This document shows positions 43,334 through 52,878 of a stretch of 64,000 bases of DNA, in pieces. Position 1 is the first letter of the stretch, and each line of letters opens with the position of its first letter. Origin of the DNA: Sphingomonas jejuensis (GTDB lineage Bacteria > Pseudomonadota > Alphaproteobacteria > Sphingomonadales > Sphingomonadaceae); assembly GCF_011927695.1 (NCBI RefSeq), contig NZ_JAATJE010000002.1:296001-360000 (forward strand), in the 5' to 3' direction. A model generated the notes under the pieces. It was not told where the DNA came from and made no database searches. It saw only the letters and a program-made list of their open reading frames with translations. The position numbers and the translations under genes are program-made.

Positions 43334-45248
43334 GACGATCTCCCTGCCAAGCCTTCCGACCGACCTGAACGCCCTCTCCATCCTGGTGGCGGAGGCACCG
43401 GCACCGGTCGGCACGGGTGACATCGCCCTCGACTTCGACGCCCTACTGAGGGCGGACGCAGGGCCGGACATGCCGGCGGGCGGAGCGATCGTGCCGGTCG
43501 GGCGGCAAGATCTTGCCGCCACCGCGCCGCTCCCGAAGGCGCCGGCGCCCGCGGACAGCAACGAGGATCCGCTCGCCTGGCTCGGCGTCGCGGAGGACGC
43601 CGCACCCGAGGACGAGGATGCGGAGCCGGCGCCCGCCGACTTGTCGACCGCCCCTGCCCAGCCCATCGCACCGCCGCCCCTTGCCGCCGCCCCGCCCCGC
43701 GACCTGCGGTGGCGCCCGGCCGCGGCGCCGGTCGCGCCCGTGATCGTCGCGGTCGATCCCGCAGCCGCTGCACCCGCCATCGTCCGCGCGACGACGCCGG
43801 CGCCCAACCGCGGGATCACGCCGGAGGCGGTGCATGGTGCCGCGCCGGTGGCGATCCTTCCGGCTGACGGGCCATCTGTGGCGCGCCCTGAGCCGCCACG
43901 GGTCGATCTGACGGCGGTGAGCCCCCGGGCGCTGACCCAGGCGGCCAAGGCAGACACGCCCGAACAAGCGACGCGCCCGGTTGCGCTGGACGAGGCGCCG
44001 ACAGCGTCGGCACCGGCGCCCGTTCCAGCCGCCGCAGCGCCGATCGCGGCCCTTCAACCGAGCGGCCAGCCGGGCGCGACACTGAAGGCCGGTGCCTCGC
44101 TCCGCGCCGTCGCGGCCGCGATGCCGCGCGCGATCGCGCCGGCACCGGCCGAGGAGTCCTTAGACACGCCGGTCGCCGCGCCGGGCAGCATCGAAGACGA
44201 AGCGCCCCGTCCAGACATCAGGCGCCCAGCGGCGCCCGCGGCGGTGAAAAAGGACGCGCCGGTCACGATGACGGCGCCCGCCGCCTTGCCGGTGGCCGCG
44301 CCCGCTCCGTCGCCTGCGACAGCGCGGCCAGATGAAGCGAGGTCCGCTGCCCCGATGTCGACGGCACCCGCGACACCCGGCGCACCGCCCGCGAACGTGG
44401 CAGCGGCGCCCCCAGCCCTGGCGGCCGCGCCCGCGGCCGGGCCGGTCGCGTCGGAGCCGCCGAAGATCGCAGCTTGGGCGCAGCCGACCGCGCCTGCGCC
44501 CGCAGCCGCTCCGATCTCCCACGGGAACGATGATCAGGTGAGCCCGCTGCAGCCGGCCGTCGCACCCGCGCCCGCTGCTCCGTCTGGCGGAACGGCACCG
44601 ATCGCGACGCCGTCGCTGCCGACGCCCGCCGCAGCCGCCCCCACGCGCACGCCTTCCGTTCCGGCCGAGGCGGCGCAGTCGGCGGTCGCCGTGCCGCTGC
44701 CGGCAGCCCCGCTGGCGACGGCGGCGCCGCTGCCTGCCGCCTTTGTCCCGGAAATGCGCCCGGTCGACACCGGACGCGCCGATTGGGTGGAGAGTTTCGT
44801 CGAGCGCATCGACCAGGCGCGCGAGGCGCTGGGCGCCCGCACCTCCACCATCCGCCTCGCGCCCGATGCGCTGGGCATGGTCGAGATCCGCATCCGCGAG
44901 GATGCCGGCATGCTCCGCGTCGCGCTGACGGCGGAGACCGCCGCCGCCCGGACGCTGCTGTCCGACGCGGCGCCCCGCCTTGCCGAACAGGCGGAAACGC
45001 GCGGGCTGCGCATCGCCGAAACCAGCATCACAGCGCCGTCGCGCGCGGCCGATGCCGGCAGCGCGCGTGACGGCAGTCAGGGCCGCCCGAGCGATGCCGG
45101 TGCCGGCAGCCGTGGCGCGGAGGCGGACACCGGGCGTGACCGGCGGCCCGATCGGCCCGACCGCCAGATCCCGGACGCGCCGGCCTCCGCCTTCGGAGGT
45201 GAGGAGCACGCGGCCCTCGCCGCCGACGCCGCAGCCCGCATCGCCTGA
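43329..45248 (+). CDS. fliK: Flagellar hook-length control protein FliK
   Basis: 639 aa, TTG start (weak, GGG upstream). A long Pro/Ala-rich middle (about 60-470) is the ruler; the C-terminal switch domain has RLAPDALGMVEIRIREDAG (about 511-530) and TAETAAARTLLSDAAPRLAEQAETRGL, typical of Flg_hook. FliK measures the hook and flips FlhB export specificity. Preceded by one or two sigma-54-like promoters. Confidence 0.87.
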   Translation: MQTISLPSLPTDLNALSILVAEAPAPVGTGDIALDFDALLRADAGPDMPAGGAIVPVGRQDLAATAPLPKAPAPADSNEDPLAWLGVAEDAAPEDEDAEPAPADLSTAPAQPIAPPPLAAAPPRDLRWRPAAAPVAPVIVAVDPAAAAPAIVRATTPAPNRGITPEAVHGAAPVAILPADGPSVARPEPPRVDLTAVSPRALTQAAKADTPEQATRPVALDEAPTASAPAPVPAAAAPIAALQPSGQPGATLKAGASLRAVAAAMPRAIAPAPAEESLDTPVAAPGSIEDEAPRPDIRRPAAPAAVKKDAPVTMTAPAALPVAAPAPSPATARPDEARSAAPMSTAPATPGAPPANVAAAPPALAAAPAAGPVASEPPKIAAWAQPTAPAPAAAPISHGNDDQVSPLQPAVAPAPAAPSGGTAPIATPSLPTPAAAAPTRTPSVPAEAAQSAVAVPLPAAPLATAAPLPAAFVPEMRPVDTGRADWVESFVERIDQAREALGARTSTIRLAPDALGMVEIRIREDAGMLRVALTAETAAARTLLSDAAPRLAEQAETRGLRIAETSITAPSRAADAGSARDGSQGRPSDAGAGSRGAEADTGRDRRPDRPDRQIPDAPASAFGGEEHAALAADAAARIA

Positions 45249-45274
45249 TCCCCATTTGACCAAGGACCAAGACC

Positions 45275-45820
45275 ATGAGTGACGCACCTGAAACACCGAA
45301 GAAGAAGAAGAAGGGCAAGCTCGGCCGCTTGCTGATCCTCGGCTTCGGCGCGGTGCTGCTGCTTGGCGGCGGCATCGGCGCGGGCCTGTTCTTTTCCGGC
45401 GCGCTCGGCAGCAGCAAGGCGCATGCGGAGGAAGTCGACCCGAACAAGCCGCAGCTCGTGCCCCGCGGCGGCGAGCATGGCGAGGGCGGCGAAGGCGACG
45501 AGTATGAATCCTCCTACCAGCCGCTGGAAAAGGAGTTCACCTCCAACCTCAAGGACAGCACCCATTTCGTGCAGATGGGGATCGCCGTCGGCACCAATTA
45601 CGATGCCCGCGTGCTGGAGAACGTGACCAAGCACGAACTCGCGATCCGCTCCGCCGTGCTGATGACCATCAGCGAGACGGAAGAGGACCAGGTGTTCACC
45701 ACCGAGGGCAAGGAGCAGCTGCAGCGTCGCCTCGTCCAGACAATCAACCATGTTCTGGAGGAAAAGACGGGTTTCGGCGGGGTTGGTAACGTCTACTTTA
45801 CCAATTTCATTGTTCAGTAA
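45275..45820 (+). CDS. fliL: Flagellar basal body-associated protein FliL
   Basis: 181 aa, ATG 26 bp after fliK with AAGGA upstream. Short cytoplasmic basic run (KKKKKGKLGR), one transmembrane helix (about 20-45), then a periplasmic stomatin-like domain with SYQPLEKEFTSNLKD, THFVQMGIAVGTN and GNVYFTNFIVQ at the end, as in FliL. It rings the stators and affects motor torque. Confidence 0.9.
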   Translation: MSDAPETPKKKKKGKLGRLLILGFGAVLLLGGGIGAGLFFSGALGSSKAHAEEVDPNKPQLVPRGGEHGEGGEGDEYESSYQPLEKEFTSNLKDSTHFVQMGIAVGTNYDARVLENVTKHELAIRSAVLMTISETEEDQVFTTEGKEQLQRRLVQTINHVLEEKTGFGGVGNVYFTNFIVQ

Positions 45821-45829
45821 CCATGAAAG

Positions 45830-46783
45830 ATGGTTACCGAATCATCCCCGATGGCCGACCGGGCCGGCGCCTCACGCGGCGCCCAGAACAGCGCTCAGCA
45901 TAGCGCTGCGCTGGGCGCGCCGTCGGCCAACCTGCTGGGTGACCTCCACGCGCTCCAGATGATGGGCGAGCATCTCGCCCGGTCGATGCGCACCCTGTTC
46001 GAGCCTGTTTTGCGCCGCCCGGTGAAGCTTGCCGCCGAGCCGATCAAGATCGTCCGGTTCGAGGATTATGCCGACGGCCGGGGCGAGCGGCTGGGCGCGC
46101 ACATGCTGCTCACCATGGCACCGCTTGCCGGTCAGGCGCTGGTCGCGCTCGACGGCGCGCTGGTGCTGGAGCTGACGGACCTGTTCTTCGGCGGCACCGG
46201 CCAGGTGCCCTCCCCTCTGCCGGCCGAGTTCGCGCCATCAAGCGAGGCGATCGCACAGCGCATCACCGCCGGCCTGGCCGACCGCATGGCGGCGGCGTGG
46301 CGGGACCTGAGCGACATCCGCTTCGTGCCCGGCCGGCTTGAAGGGCATATCGGCATGCTGAGCCATGTCGAGCCGGATGACCGGCTGGTGCTCACCCGCT
46401 TCCAGCTGCAGCTGACCGAGACGCGCCGCAGCGCGGTCGACATCCTTTATCCGGTCGCCAGCCTGAAGCCGATCGCGCCCGCGCTCTGCGCAAAGGTGCA
46501 GGGCAAGAAGGCCGGCGGCGACCCGGCCTGGATGGCGTCCCTGACCCGCGCCGTGATGGACGTGCCGCTGCCCGTTCGCTCCGTGCTGGCGGAGCCGGTC
46601 ATTCCGCTGTCGCGCCTAATGGCGCTGCAGCCGGGCGACATCATCCCGATCAGCTTCGGCACCGACGTGCCGCTGATCGTGGCCGACAACCGCTTCGCGG
46701 TCGGCGCGGTGGGGGCGGCCAATGGCCATGCCGCCGTTCGCGTTTCCCGCATCGCCACCCCTGACACCGAGGACCTTCGATGA
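45830..46783 (+). CDS. fliM: Flagellar motor switch protein FliM
   Basis: 317 aa. The middle CheC-like domain contains LELTDLFFGGTG (the GGxG loop), EFAPSSEAIAQRITAGLADRM and FVPGRLEGH; the C-terminal SpoA domain runs from about 240 (DVPLPVRSVL...ALQPGDIIPI). The usual N-terminal CheY-binding helix (LSQxEIDALL) is not present; instead there is an Ala/Ser/Gln-rich stretch (GASRGAQNSAQHSAALGAPS). ATG 45830 starts 9 bp after fliL; ATG 45851 is an alternative. Confidence 0.88.
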   Translation: MVTESSPMADRAGASRGAQNSAQHSAALGAPSANLLGDLHALQMMGEHLARSMRTLFEPVLRRPVKLAAEPIKIVRFEDYADGRGERLGAHMLLTMAPLAGQALVALDGALVLELTDLFFGGTGQVPSPLPAEFAPSSEAIAQRITAGLADRMAAAWRDLSDIRFVPGRLEGHIGMLSHVEPDDRLVLTRFQLQLTETRRSAVDILYPVASLKPIAPALCAKVQGKKAGGDPAWMASLTRAVMDVPLPVRSVLAEPVIPLSRLMALQPGDIIPISFGTDVPLIVADNRFAVGAVGAANGHAAVRVSRIATPDTEDLR

Positions 46784-47079
46784 ACGACATGAGCGGCGGC
46801 TTTCCCGTGGACGCGGGGCTCGCCAACAATTTCAGGCTGCTCCAGGATGTCGACGTCCGCCTGTCGGTGGAGGTGGGCGCGACCCGGCTGAAGCTGCGCG
46901 AGCTGCTGGCGCTGGGCGAAAGCTCCGTGGTCGAGCTCGACCGTCAGGCGAACGAGCTTCTGGACGTGCTGGTCAACGGCACGCTCATCGGCCGCGGCGA
47001 GGTGGTGACGGTGGGCGACCGCTTTGGCATCCGCATCACCGAACTGGCCGACCCGAAGGCGGGGGCCGCCCTCTCGTGA
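46780..47079 (+). CDS. fliN: Flagellar motor switch protein FliN
   Basis: 99 aa, ATG overlapping the fliM stop by 4 bp (ATGA). Single SpoA domain: LLQDVDVRLSVEVGATRLKLRELLALGESSVVELDRQAN (split about 16-55), DVLVNGTLIGRGEVVTVGDRFGIRITE. Forms the C-ring cup. Confidence 0.94.
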   Translation: MNDMSGGFPVDAGLANNFRLLQDVDVRLSVEVGATRLKLRELLALGESSVVELDRQANELLDVLVNGTLIGRGEVVTVGDRFGIRITELADPKAGAALS

Positions 47080-47342
47080 TCTGGTCCTATGTCCTGAAGC
47101 TGGTGATCCTGCTGCCGCTCGTCTGCGGCCTGCTGGTCGGCTGCCTTTACCTCTGGCGCAAGCTGGAGGCGCGTCTGCCCGGCGCGCCCACCACCCGCTC
47201 CATTGCCGTGCGGGAGACCATGATGGTTTCCGCCGGCACCCGCCTGGCCGTGATCGAGTTCGAGGGCGCCAAGCTCCTCGTGTCGGTCGGCCGCGGCGGC
47301 GTCTCGCTTCTCGACAAGGTCGACCGCCCCCATGTTCGCTAG
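47076..47342 (+). CDS. fliO: Flagellar biosynthetic protein FliO
   Basis: 88 aa, GTG start (GTGA overlap with fliN). One transmembrane helix (about 5-25), then RKLEARLPG and a small beta domain with IAVRETMMVSAGTRLAVIEFEGAKLLVSVGRGGVSLL (split about 41-78), matching FliO. Overlaps fliP by 11 bp. Confidence 0.85.
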   Translation: MIWSYVLKLVILLPLVCGLLVGCLYLWRKLEARLPGAPTTRSIAVRETMMVSAGTRLAVIEFEGAKLLVSVGRGGVSLLDKVDRPHVR

Positions 47343-48165
47343 GTCCTCCGTTCAGCGGCAGGCGCGACGCCCGTGGCTGGCGCTCCTTGCCGTCCTGCTG
47401 ATCGCGCTTCTCTGCGCCGCGCCAGCCTTTGCGCAGGCCGCGGCCCCTGTCGCCCCGCCCGTCGCGGCGCCGGCTGCGCCCAACGTCGGTGACGGCCTTG
47501 ATCGCGCGCTGAACGAGCTTGGCGGCGGCGAGCAGCCGCTGGCGCTGTCGCTCCAGGTGCTGATCCTGATGGCGCTGCTGACGGTGTTGCCGTCGCTGCT
47601 CCTCATGATGACGAGCTTCACCCGCATCATCATCGTGCTGTCGATCCTCAGGCAGGCGCTGGGCCTTCAGCAGACCCCGCCGAACCAGGTGCTGGTTGGC
47701 CTGAGCTTCTTCCTCACGCTGTTCGTGATGGCGCCCACCATCTCGACCCTCAACGCCCAGGCGGTGGCACCCTATTCGGCCAGCCAGATCGGCGCGACCG
47801 AGGCGATCGAGCGCGGCGGCAACGTCATGCACGGCTTCATGATCAAGCAGACGCGCAAGACCGACATCGCGATGTTCTCCAAGATCGCGAACACCGGCCC
47901 CTATGCCAACGCCAACGACGTGCCCTTCTCCGTCCTCCTCCCCTCCTTCGTCACGTCGGAGCTGAAGACGGCGTTCCAGATCGGCTTCCTGATCTTCCTG
48001 CCCTTCATCGTCATCGACCTGGTCGTCGCATCCGTGCTGATGGCGCTGGGCATGATGATGCTGTCGCCGACGATCATCTCGCTTCCCTTCAAGCTCCTGC
48101 TGTTCGTCTTGGTCGACGGGTGGGCGCTGACGATGGGGTCCCTCGCTTCCTCCTTTGCGAGCTGA
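47332..48165 (+). CDS. fliP: Flagellar biosynthetic protein FliP
   Basis: 277 aa with a cleavable signal peptide (about 1-38, ending APAFAQ), then four helices. Family signature: VLPSLLLMMTSFTRIIIVLSILRQALG (split about 82-108) and QTPPNQVLVGLSFFLTLFVM; the ADQG-type loop is seen near GFLIFLPFIVIDLVVASVLMALGMMM. Export gate core with FliQ and FliR. Confidence 0.96.
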   Translation: MFARSSVQRQARRPWLALLAVLLIALLCAAPAFAQAAAPVAPPVAAPAAPNVGDGLDRALNELGGGEQPLALSLQVLILMALLTVLPSLLLMMTSFTRIIIVLSILRQALGLQQTPPNQVLVGLSFFLTLFVMAPTISTLNAQAVAPYSASQIGATEAIERGGNVMHGFMIKQTRKTDIAMFSKIANTGPYANANDVPFSVLLPSFVTSELKTAFQIGFLIFLPFIVIDLVVASVLMALGMMMLSPTIISLPFKLLLFVLVDGWALTMGSLASSFAS

Positions 48166-48171
48166 CGACAC

Positions 48172-48441
48172 ATGGACGGTAGCTATTTCCTGGGCGTCGG
48201 CCGCGACGCGCTGTGGGTGCTGGCGCTGGCATCGGCGCCCATTCTGATCCCCGCTCTCCTGTCGGGCCTGCTGCTCGGCATGGTGCAGGCGGCGACCTCG
48301 ATCAACGAGGCGACCCTGTCGTTCGTGCCGAAGCTGGCGGTGGTGGGCATCTCGCTCGTCATCTTCGGCGCGCTGATCCTGGGGCTGCTCACCGACTTCA
48401 CCATCTCGATCTTCGAGCGCATTCCCGATCTGGTCCGCTAA
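48172..48441 (+). CDS. fliQ: Flagellar biosynthetic protein FliQ
   Basis: 89 aa, two helices: ALWVLALASAPILIPALLSGLLLGMVQAATSINEATLSFVPKL (split about 11-54) and LVIFGALILGLLTDFTISIFERIP. The Q.ATSI.E.TL.F.PKL pattern is the FliQ hallmark. Confidence 0.95.
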   Translation: MDGSYFLGVGRDALWVLALASAPILIPALLSGLLLGMVQAATSINEATLSFVPKLAVVGISLVIFGALILGLLTDFTISIFERIPDLVR

Positions 48442-48460
48442 GGGCAGGTCGTCAGGCGCC

Positions 48461-49240
48461 ATGTCCTTCGGCCTCGGCCTCCCGTCCGTTGAACCGGCGC
48501 TCTGGGCGCTGATCTTCGTCATGGTGCGGATCGGCGCGACCTTCGTGGCCGCGCCGGTGTTCGGCGCGGTGTCGATCCCGCTCCCCGTGCGGCTGGTGCT
48601 GTCGGGCGGGATCGGCGTGCTGGTGGTGAACAACGCGCCCGTCGCGGCGCCGGGCGAGATCTTCACCTTCTCGACGATCCTGGCGGTCATGCAGGAGGCT
48701 TTGGTTGGCCTCGCCCTCGGCTTCGTGCTGCAGATCGCGTTCGCCGCACCGCTCCTGGCGGCGGAGGCGATCGGCGGCGGCATGGGGCTGGGCTTCGCGC
48801 AGGCCGTGGACCCTCAGAACGGCGCCTCCACCCCCGCGCTCGGCCAGTTCCTGTCGATCGTCACCACGCTGCTGTTCCTGGCCGTGGACGGGCACCTCGT
48901 CCTCGTCGACCTGCTGGTGCGCTCCTATGACGCGCTGCCACCGGGCGAAGCGTGGCTGTCGCCGGATCGGCTGCGCGGCATCGCCATGTTCGGCGGCTAT
49001 GCCTTTGCCGCAGGGCTGCTGCTCGCGCTGCCGGTCGGCTTCATCCTTCTGGTGCTCAACATGATCGTCGGCATGCTCAGCCGCTCGGCCCCCGCGCTCA
49101 ACCTGTTCGCGGTGGGCCTGCCGGCCAGCCTGGTGGTCGGCATCATCGCGCTGGCGATCGCATTCCCGGCGATGGGCGATTACCTCGCCATCATCATCCA
49201 GGAAGGGCTCGCCGCCGCCGACCGGCTGGTGCTCGGCTGA
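48461..49240 (+). CDS. fliR: Flagellar biosynthetic protein FliR
   Basis: 259 aa, six helices. FVMVRIGATFVAAPVFG near the N-terminus, EALVGLALGFVLQIAFAAPLLAAE, and VDPQNGASTPALGQFLSIVTTLLFLAVDGHLVL (split about 114-150) match FliR. Its stop overlaps the flhB ATG (TGATG). Confidence 0.93.
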   Translation: MSFGLGLPSVEPALWALIFVMVRIGATFVAAPVFGAVSIPLPVRLVLSGGIGVLVVNNAPVAAPGEIFTFSTILAVMQEALVGLALGFVLQIAFAAPLLAAEAIGGGMGLGFAQAVDPQNGASTPALGQFLSIVTTLLFLAVDGHLVLVDLLVRSYDALPPGEAWLSPDRLRGIAMFGGYAFAAGLLLALPVGFILLVLNMIVGMLSRSAPALNLFAVGLPASLVVGIIALAIAFPAMGDYLAIIIQEGLAAADRLVLG

Positions 49241-50370
49241 TGTCGGAGAGCGCGGGCGAAAAGACCGAGGCGCCAACCCCGAAGCGGCGCAAGGACGCCG
49301 CCGACAAGGGTGAGATCCTCCGATCCAAGGAATTCGCGACCGCCGCCGTGGTGCTGGCGGGCGTGATCTGGCTGGCGATGGCCGGCCCCATGCTGATGGG
49401 CGCGTTCAAGGCGCTGCTGACCGAAAGCCTGCAGTTCGACGCGCGCGACGTGAACGACTTCCAGCCGCTCCGCCCGATCCTGGCGGTTGGCGCGTTGCTG
49501 GGCCCTGCCATCGCCACGCTGTTCGCGATCACCATCCTGGCCGCCGTCGCCAGCCAGGCCGGGCTCGGCTCCGCGCGCTTCAACGCCAAGATGTTCGAGT
49601 TCAAGGGGTCGCGCATCAACCCCGGCGCGGGGCTGAAGCGCATGTTCGGCATGCAGGGCCTGATCGAGCTCGGCAAGTCGCTGTTGAAGGTGGTGCTGCT
49701 CGCCGCGATCGGCACCTGGCTGCTGTGGTCGATCGCCGACGATTCGCTGGGGCTGGCGGCGGGCGACCTCCATGCGTCGATCGGCACGATGGGCCATCAC
49801 TTCATCACCATCCTGCTGGTGATGGCCGGCGGGCTGCTGCTGATCGCCGGCATCGACGTGCCGATCCAGCTCGTCCGGCTGCTCGGCAAGCTGCGCATGA
49901 CCAAGCAGGAAGTGCTGGACGAGCACAAGGAAGCTGAAGGTCGGCCCGAGATGAAGGCCGCGCAGCGCCGTCGGCAGCACGAGATCACCAAGGGCGGCAT
50001 GCGCAAGGCCCTGGAGGGCGCGCAGGTCGTGCTGACCAACCCGACGCACTTCGCCGTCGCGCTCCGCTACGATCGCGGGCGCGACGAGGTGCCGGTGGTG
50101 GTGGCCAAGGGCCGCGGCGCCACGGCACTCGCCATCCGCGAGGTCGCGGGCGAGAAGCAGATCCCGGTGCTGGAATATCCGGCGCTCGCGCGCGCGGTCT
50201 ACTATACCAGCCGCGAAGGGCAGCAGGTCCGCGACGACCTGTATCTTGCGATCGCGACCGTGCTTGCCTTCGTGTTCGGCGTGAACCGCGACGCGGGCGG
50301 GCAGCAGCCGCATATCCTGGTGCCGGACACCGCGCTGTTCGACGAAAACGGCAAGCGGCAGACGCGGTGA
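49240..50370 (+). CDS. flhB: Flagellar export switch protein FlhB
   Basis: 376 aa, ATG 49240. KTEAPTPKRRKDAADKGEILRSKE (about 8-31) is the FlhB/EscU opening, four helices follow (about 35-52, 76-105, 145-165, 188-215). The cytoplasmic domain has the self-cleavage site N267-P-T-H in VLTNPTHFAVALRY. Cleavage and FliK switch export from hook to filament proteins. Confidence 0.96.
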   Translation: MSESAGEKTEAPTPKRRKDAADKGEILRSKEFATAAVVLAGVIWLAMAGPMLMGAFKALLTESLQFDARDVNDFQPLRPILAVGALLGPAIATLFAITILAAVASQAGLGSARFNAKMFEFKGSRINPGAGLKRMFGMQGLIELGKSLLKVVLLAAIGTWLLWSIADDSLGLAAGDLHASIGTMGHHFITILLVMAGGLLLIAGIDVPIQLVRLLGKLRMTKQEVLDEHKEAEGRPEMKAAQRRRQHEITKGGMRKALEGAQVVLTNPTHFAVALRYDRGRDEVPVVVAKGRGATALAIREVAGEKQIPVLEYPALARAVYYTSREGQQVRDDLYLAIATVLAFVFGVNRDAGGQQPHILVPDTALFDENGKRQTR

Positions 50371-50420
50371 GATGATGCGCGCTTCGCTAAACTCCCGCCG
50401 CGCACGGTCGCTTTAGGATC

Positions 50421-52415
50421 ATGGCGACATCCATCACCTCGGCGCTCGGCGGCGGCTCCGGCATCGACACCAAGGCGCTGGTGACGGATCTGGTCGCGGC
50501 GCAGTTCGACACCAAGGCGAAGGCGCTGACCGCGCGTGAGGAAAAGCTCACGGCGCAGATCTCCTCGCTGGGGCAGCTGAAAAGCGGCCTCAACGGCTTC
50601 GCCACCGCATTGTCCAGCCTGATCTCCGGCGGGACGCTGTCGACCCAGCCGGTCAGCGGCGACAGCAGCCTGTTCACCGCCCGCACCGCCACCGGCGCCA
50701 CGATCGGCACGCTTTCCCGCGAGCTTGAGGTGCGGCGCCTTGCCGCCGGACAGTCGCTCAGCTCCGCGCCCATCTCCGGCGGTCCCTCGGCCGAAACCGG
50801 CACCGGCGCGCTGGTGATCCGCTTCGGGACGCCGACGGTCGACGGCACCGGCGCGATCACCGGCTTCACCGACAAGGCGGGCGCCACCCCCGTCCGGATC
50901 CAGATCGAGCCGGGGCAGAACAGCCTCGTCGGGCTTGCCGCCGCCATCAACGCATCGGGCGCGGGTCTTTCCGCCAGCGTGATCGGCGATGGCCAGTCCG
51001 CACGGCTGTCGGTGCGCGGCCCGACGGGCGCGGTCAACGGCTTCACGATCACCGCCGAAGAAGGCGCCGTGCCGGGCCTGTCCCGCTTCGAATATCGCAG
51101 CGGCGCGCAGGCCATGACGTCCGGCCGCGCCGCCACCGACGCCCTCGTCGCGCTCGACGGGATAGAACAGGCGCGGCCGACCAACAGCATCACCGATCTT
51201 GTCGACGGCGTCGTCATCGACCTGGTGAAGGCGGAGGCCGGACGCACCGTGTCGCTGTCCTCCAGCCGCCCGACGGCTGCGATCGGCACGGCCGTCAACG
51301 ACTTCGTCGCTGCCTTCAACGAACTCCGCACCATCATCCGCACGGAGACCGATCCGGTGACGGGCGCGCTCGGCGGCGACACGGCGGCGCGCGCGCTCTC
51401 GCGCCAGCTGGGCAGCCTCACTTCCACCGCGCTTGTCTCCGGGGCTGCGCCGGGCGCGCCGCGGACGCTTGCGGAAATCGGCGTCAGCACCAATCGTGAC
51501 GGGTCGCTCGCGGTCGACAGCGCAAAGCTGAACGCCGCCATCGCGCGCTGGCCGGACGTGGTGGAGGCGATGTTCAGCCCGCGCCAGGATTCGTCCAGCC
51601 CGCTCCTGTCGGTGACCAGCAGCGCCGGCCGCACCGTGCCCGGCAGCTACACGGTCGAAAACCTCGTGCCCGCGACATCGGGCGCCCTGGTCGGCGCGGC
51701 GGCGCCCAACGCCTTCGACACGCCGGTGGTGATCGATGCCAGCAACAAGGCGATCACGGTCGTGCTGAACGACGGCTCGCCCATCGAACTCACGCTGGCG
51801 GAGGGCAGCTACGACAGCGGCGCTGCGCTGGCCGCCGCCTTCAACCAGGCGGTTGCGGCGAACGTGTCGGCCGCGGGCCGCGTCAGCGCCAGCTGGTCCG
51901 ACAACCGCTTCACGCTCCGCTCCGCGCTTGAGGGCACCGCGTCAACGGTGGCCGTGACCGGCGGCGACGGCGCGCTTGCCGTCCGGCTCGGCCTGGCGTC
52001 GGCCACCGCGACGCGCGGCACGGCGGCATCCGGCAGCATCGCCGGCAAGCCCGCGCTCTATTCGAACGGCATCTTCACCGCAGCCAGCGACAGCCCCGCT
52101 GCCGGCCTGTCGCTGCGCGCGTCGGGATCGGTCGCATCCGCGACCATCCGCATTGACCTGGGTCTCGGTGCGGCGCTTACCTCGCTGGCGGCGCGGCTGA
52201 CGGGGACGACGTCCAGCCTCGCGTCGGCCGAATCGCGCTACGCCGCGGCGCGCAAGGATGTGGCCGAAAGCCAGGAAAAGGTCGCCGAGGCGGCCGAGCG
52301 CATGACCACGCAGCTCACCAAGACCTATGCCAGCATGGAAGCCCGCGTCAGCGCCTACAAGGCGACGCAGAGCTTCCTTGAACAGCAGATCGCCGTCTGG
52401 ACGAAGGACAGCTGA
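50421..52415 (+). CDS. fliD: Flagellar filament-capping protein FliD
   Basis: 664 aa. N-terminal FliD_N (TSALGGGSGIDTKALVTDLVAAQFDTKAKAL, split about 6-40), inserted flagellin_IN-type segments (QNSLVGLAAAINASGAGLSAS about 170-190 and SYDSGAALAAAFNQAVAAN), FliD_C with coiled-coil (LASAESRYAAARKDVAESQEKVAEAAERMTTQL, split about 595-633) and the cap C-terminus (YASMEARVSAYKATQSFLEQQI). Longer than enteric FliD. Overlaps fliS by 1 bp. Confidence 0.92.
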   Translation: MATSITSALGGGSGIDTKALVTDLVAAQFDTKAKALTAREEKLTAQISSLGQLKSGLNGFATALSSLISGGTLSTQPVSGDSSLFTARTATGATIGTLSRELEVRRLAAGQSLSSAPISGGPSAETGTGALVIRFGTPTVDGTGAITGFTDKAGATPVRIQIEPGQNSLVGLAAAINASGAGLSASVIGDGQSARLSVRGPTGAVNGFTITAEEGAVPGLSRFEYRSGAQAMTSGRAATDALVALDGIEQARPTNSITDLVDGVVIDLVKAEAGRTVSLSSSRPTAAIGTAVNDFVAAFNELRTIIRTETDPVTGALGGDTAARALSRQLGSLTSTALVSGAAPGAPRTLAEIGVSTNRDGSLAVDSAKLNAAIARWPDVVEAMFSPRQDSSSPLLSVTSSAGRTVPGSYTVENLVPATSGALVGAAAPNAFDTPVVIDASNKAITVVLNDGSPIELTLAEGSYDSGAALAAAFNQAVAANVSAAGRVSASWSDNRFTLRSALEGTASTVAVTGGDGALAVRLGLASATATRGTAASGSIAGKPALYSNGIFTAASDSPAAGLSLRASGSVASATIRIDLGLGAALTSLAARLTGTTSSLASAESRYAAARKDVAESQEKVAEAAERMTTQLTKTYASMEARVSAYKATQSFLEQQIAVWTKDS

Positions 52416-52810
52416 TGTACGCTTCCCGCCTGCGCGGCGATCCCGGCGAGATGTACCGGCAGGTCGACGCCAATGGCCGTGTCGGCCAGGCGAGCCCGCA
52501 CGCCCTCGTCACCGTGCTCTATGACGATCTGCTCCGCGCGCTGCGGCTGGCGGCGCTCGCGTGCGACCGCGGCGACGTGGCCGACCGCAGCGCGCGCGTC
52601 ACCAAGGCGCTGGCGCTCCTGTTCGCGCTGGAGGCGGGGCTGGACTTCACCCGTGGCGGCGGCGTGGCGGATGCGCTCAGCCGCTTTTATCGCGGTGCGC
52701 GGGACAGCATCATGCGGGCAAGCCTGGCGGGCGACGGACAGGGCCTGCGCGATGCCGCCTCCTCCATCGGCGAGATCGCCGACAGCTGGCGCCAGATCGG
52801 CCCCGCCTGA
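52415..52810 (+). CDS. fliS: Flagellin chaperone FliS
   Basis: 131 aa, ATG in TGATG with fliD. Opens with MYASRLRGDPGEMYRQVDANGRVGQASPHALVTVLYDDLLRALR (split about 1-44), matching FliS (Y......P.eLi.mLyd). Helical bundle, binds the flagellin C-terminus before export. Last gene of the uninterrupted flagellar series. Confidence 0.9.
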   Translation: MYASRLRGDPGEMYRQVDANGRVGQASPHALVTVLYDDLLRALRLAALACDRGDVADRSARVTKALALLFALEAGLDFTRGGGVADALSRFYRGARDSIMRASLAGDGQGLRDAASSIGEIADSWRQIGPA

Positions 52811-52878
52811 CCGCAGGAGCCGGGAACGCCGGCCCTTTCCCGCTGGTTTAGGTCGGCAACCCCAAGGTGGAGGATGCC

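Noticed and set aside
46447-48783. 778-codon minus-strand frame opposite fliM-fliR
   Set aside because: Runs across seven real flagellar genes with repetitive His/Arg/Gln composition; shadow.
50388-50414. Sigma-28-like TAAACTCC-N11-GTCGCTTT before fliD
   Set aside because: The -10 half is poor and the transcript would begin at the start codon; fliD is more likely transcribed from upstream.
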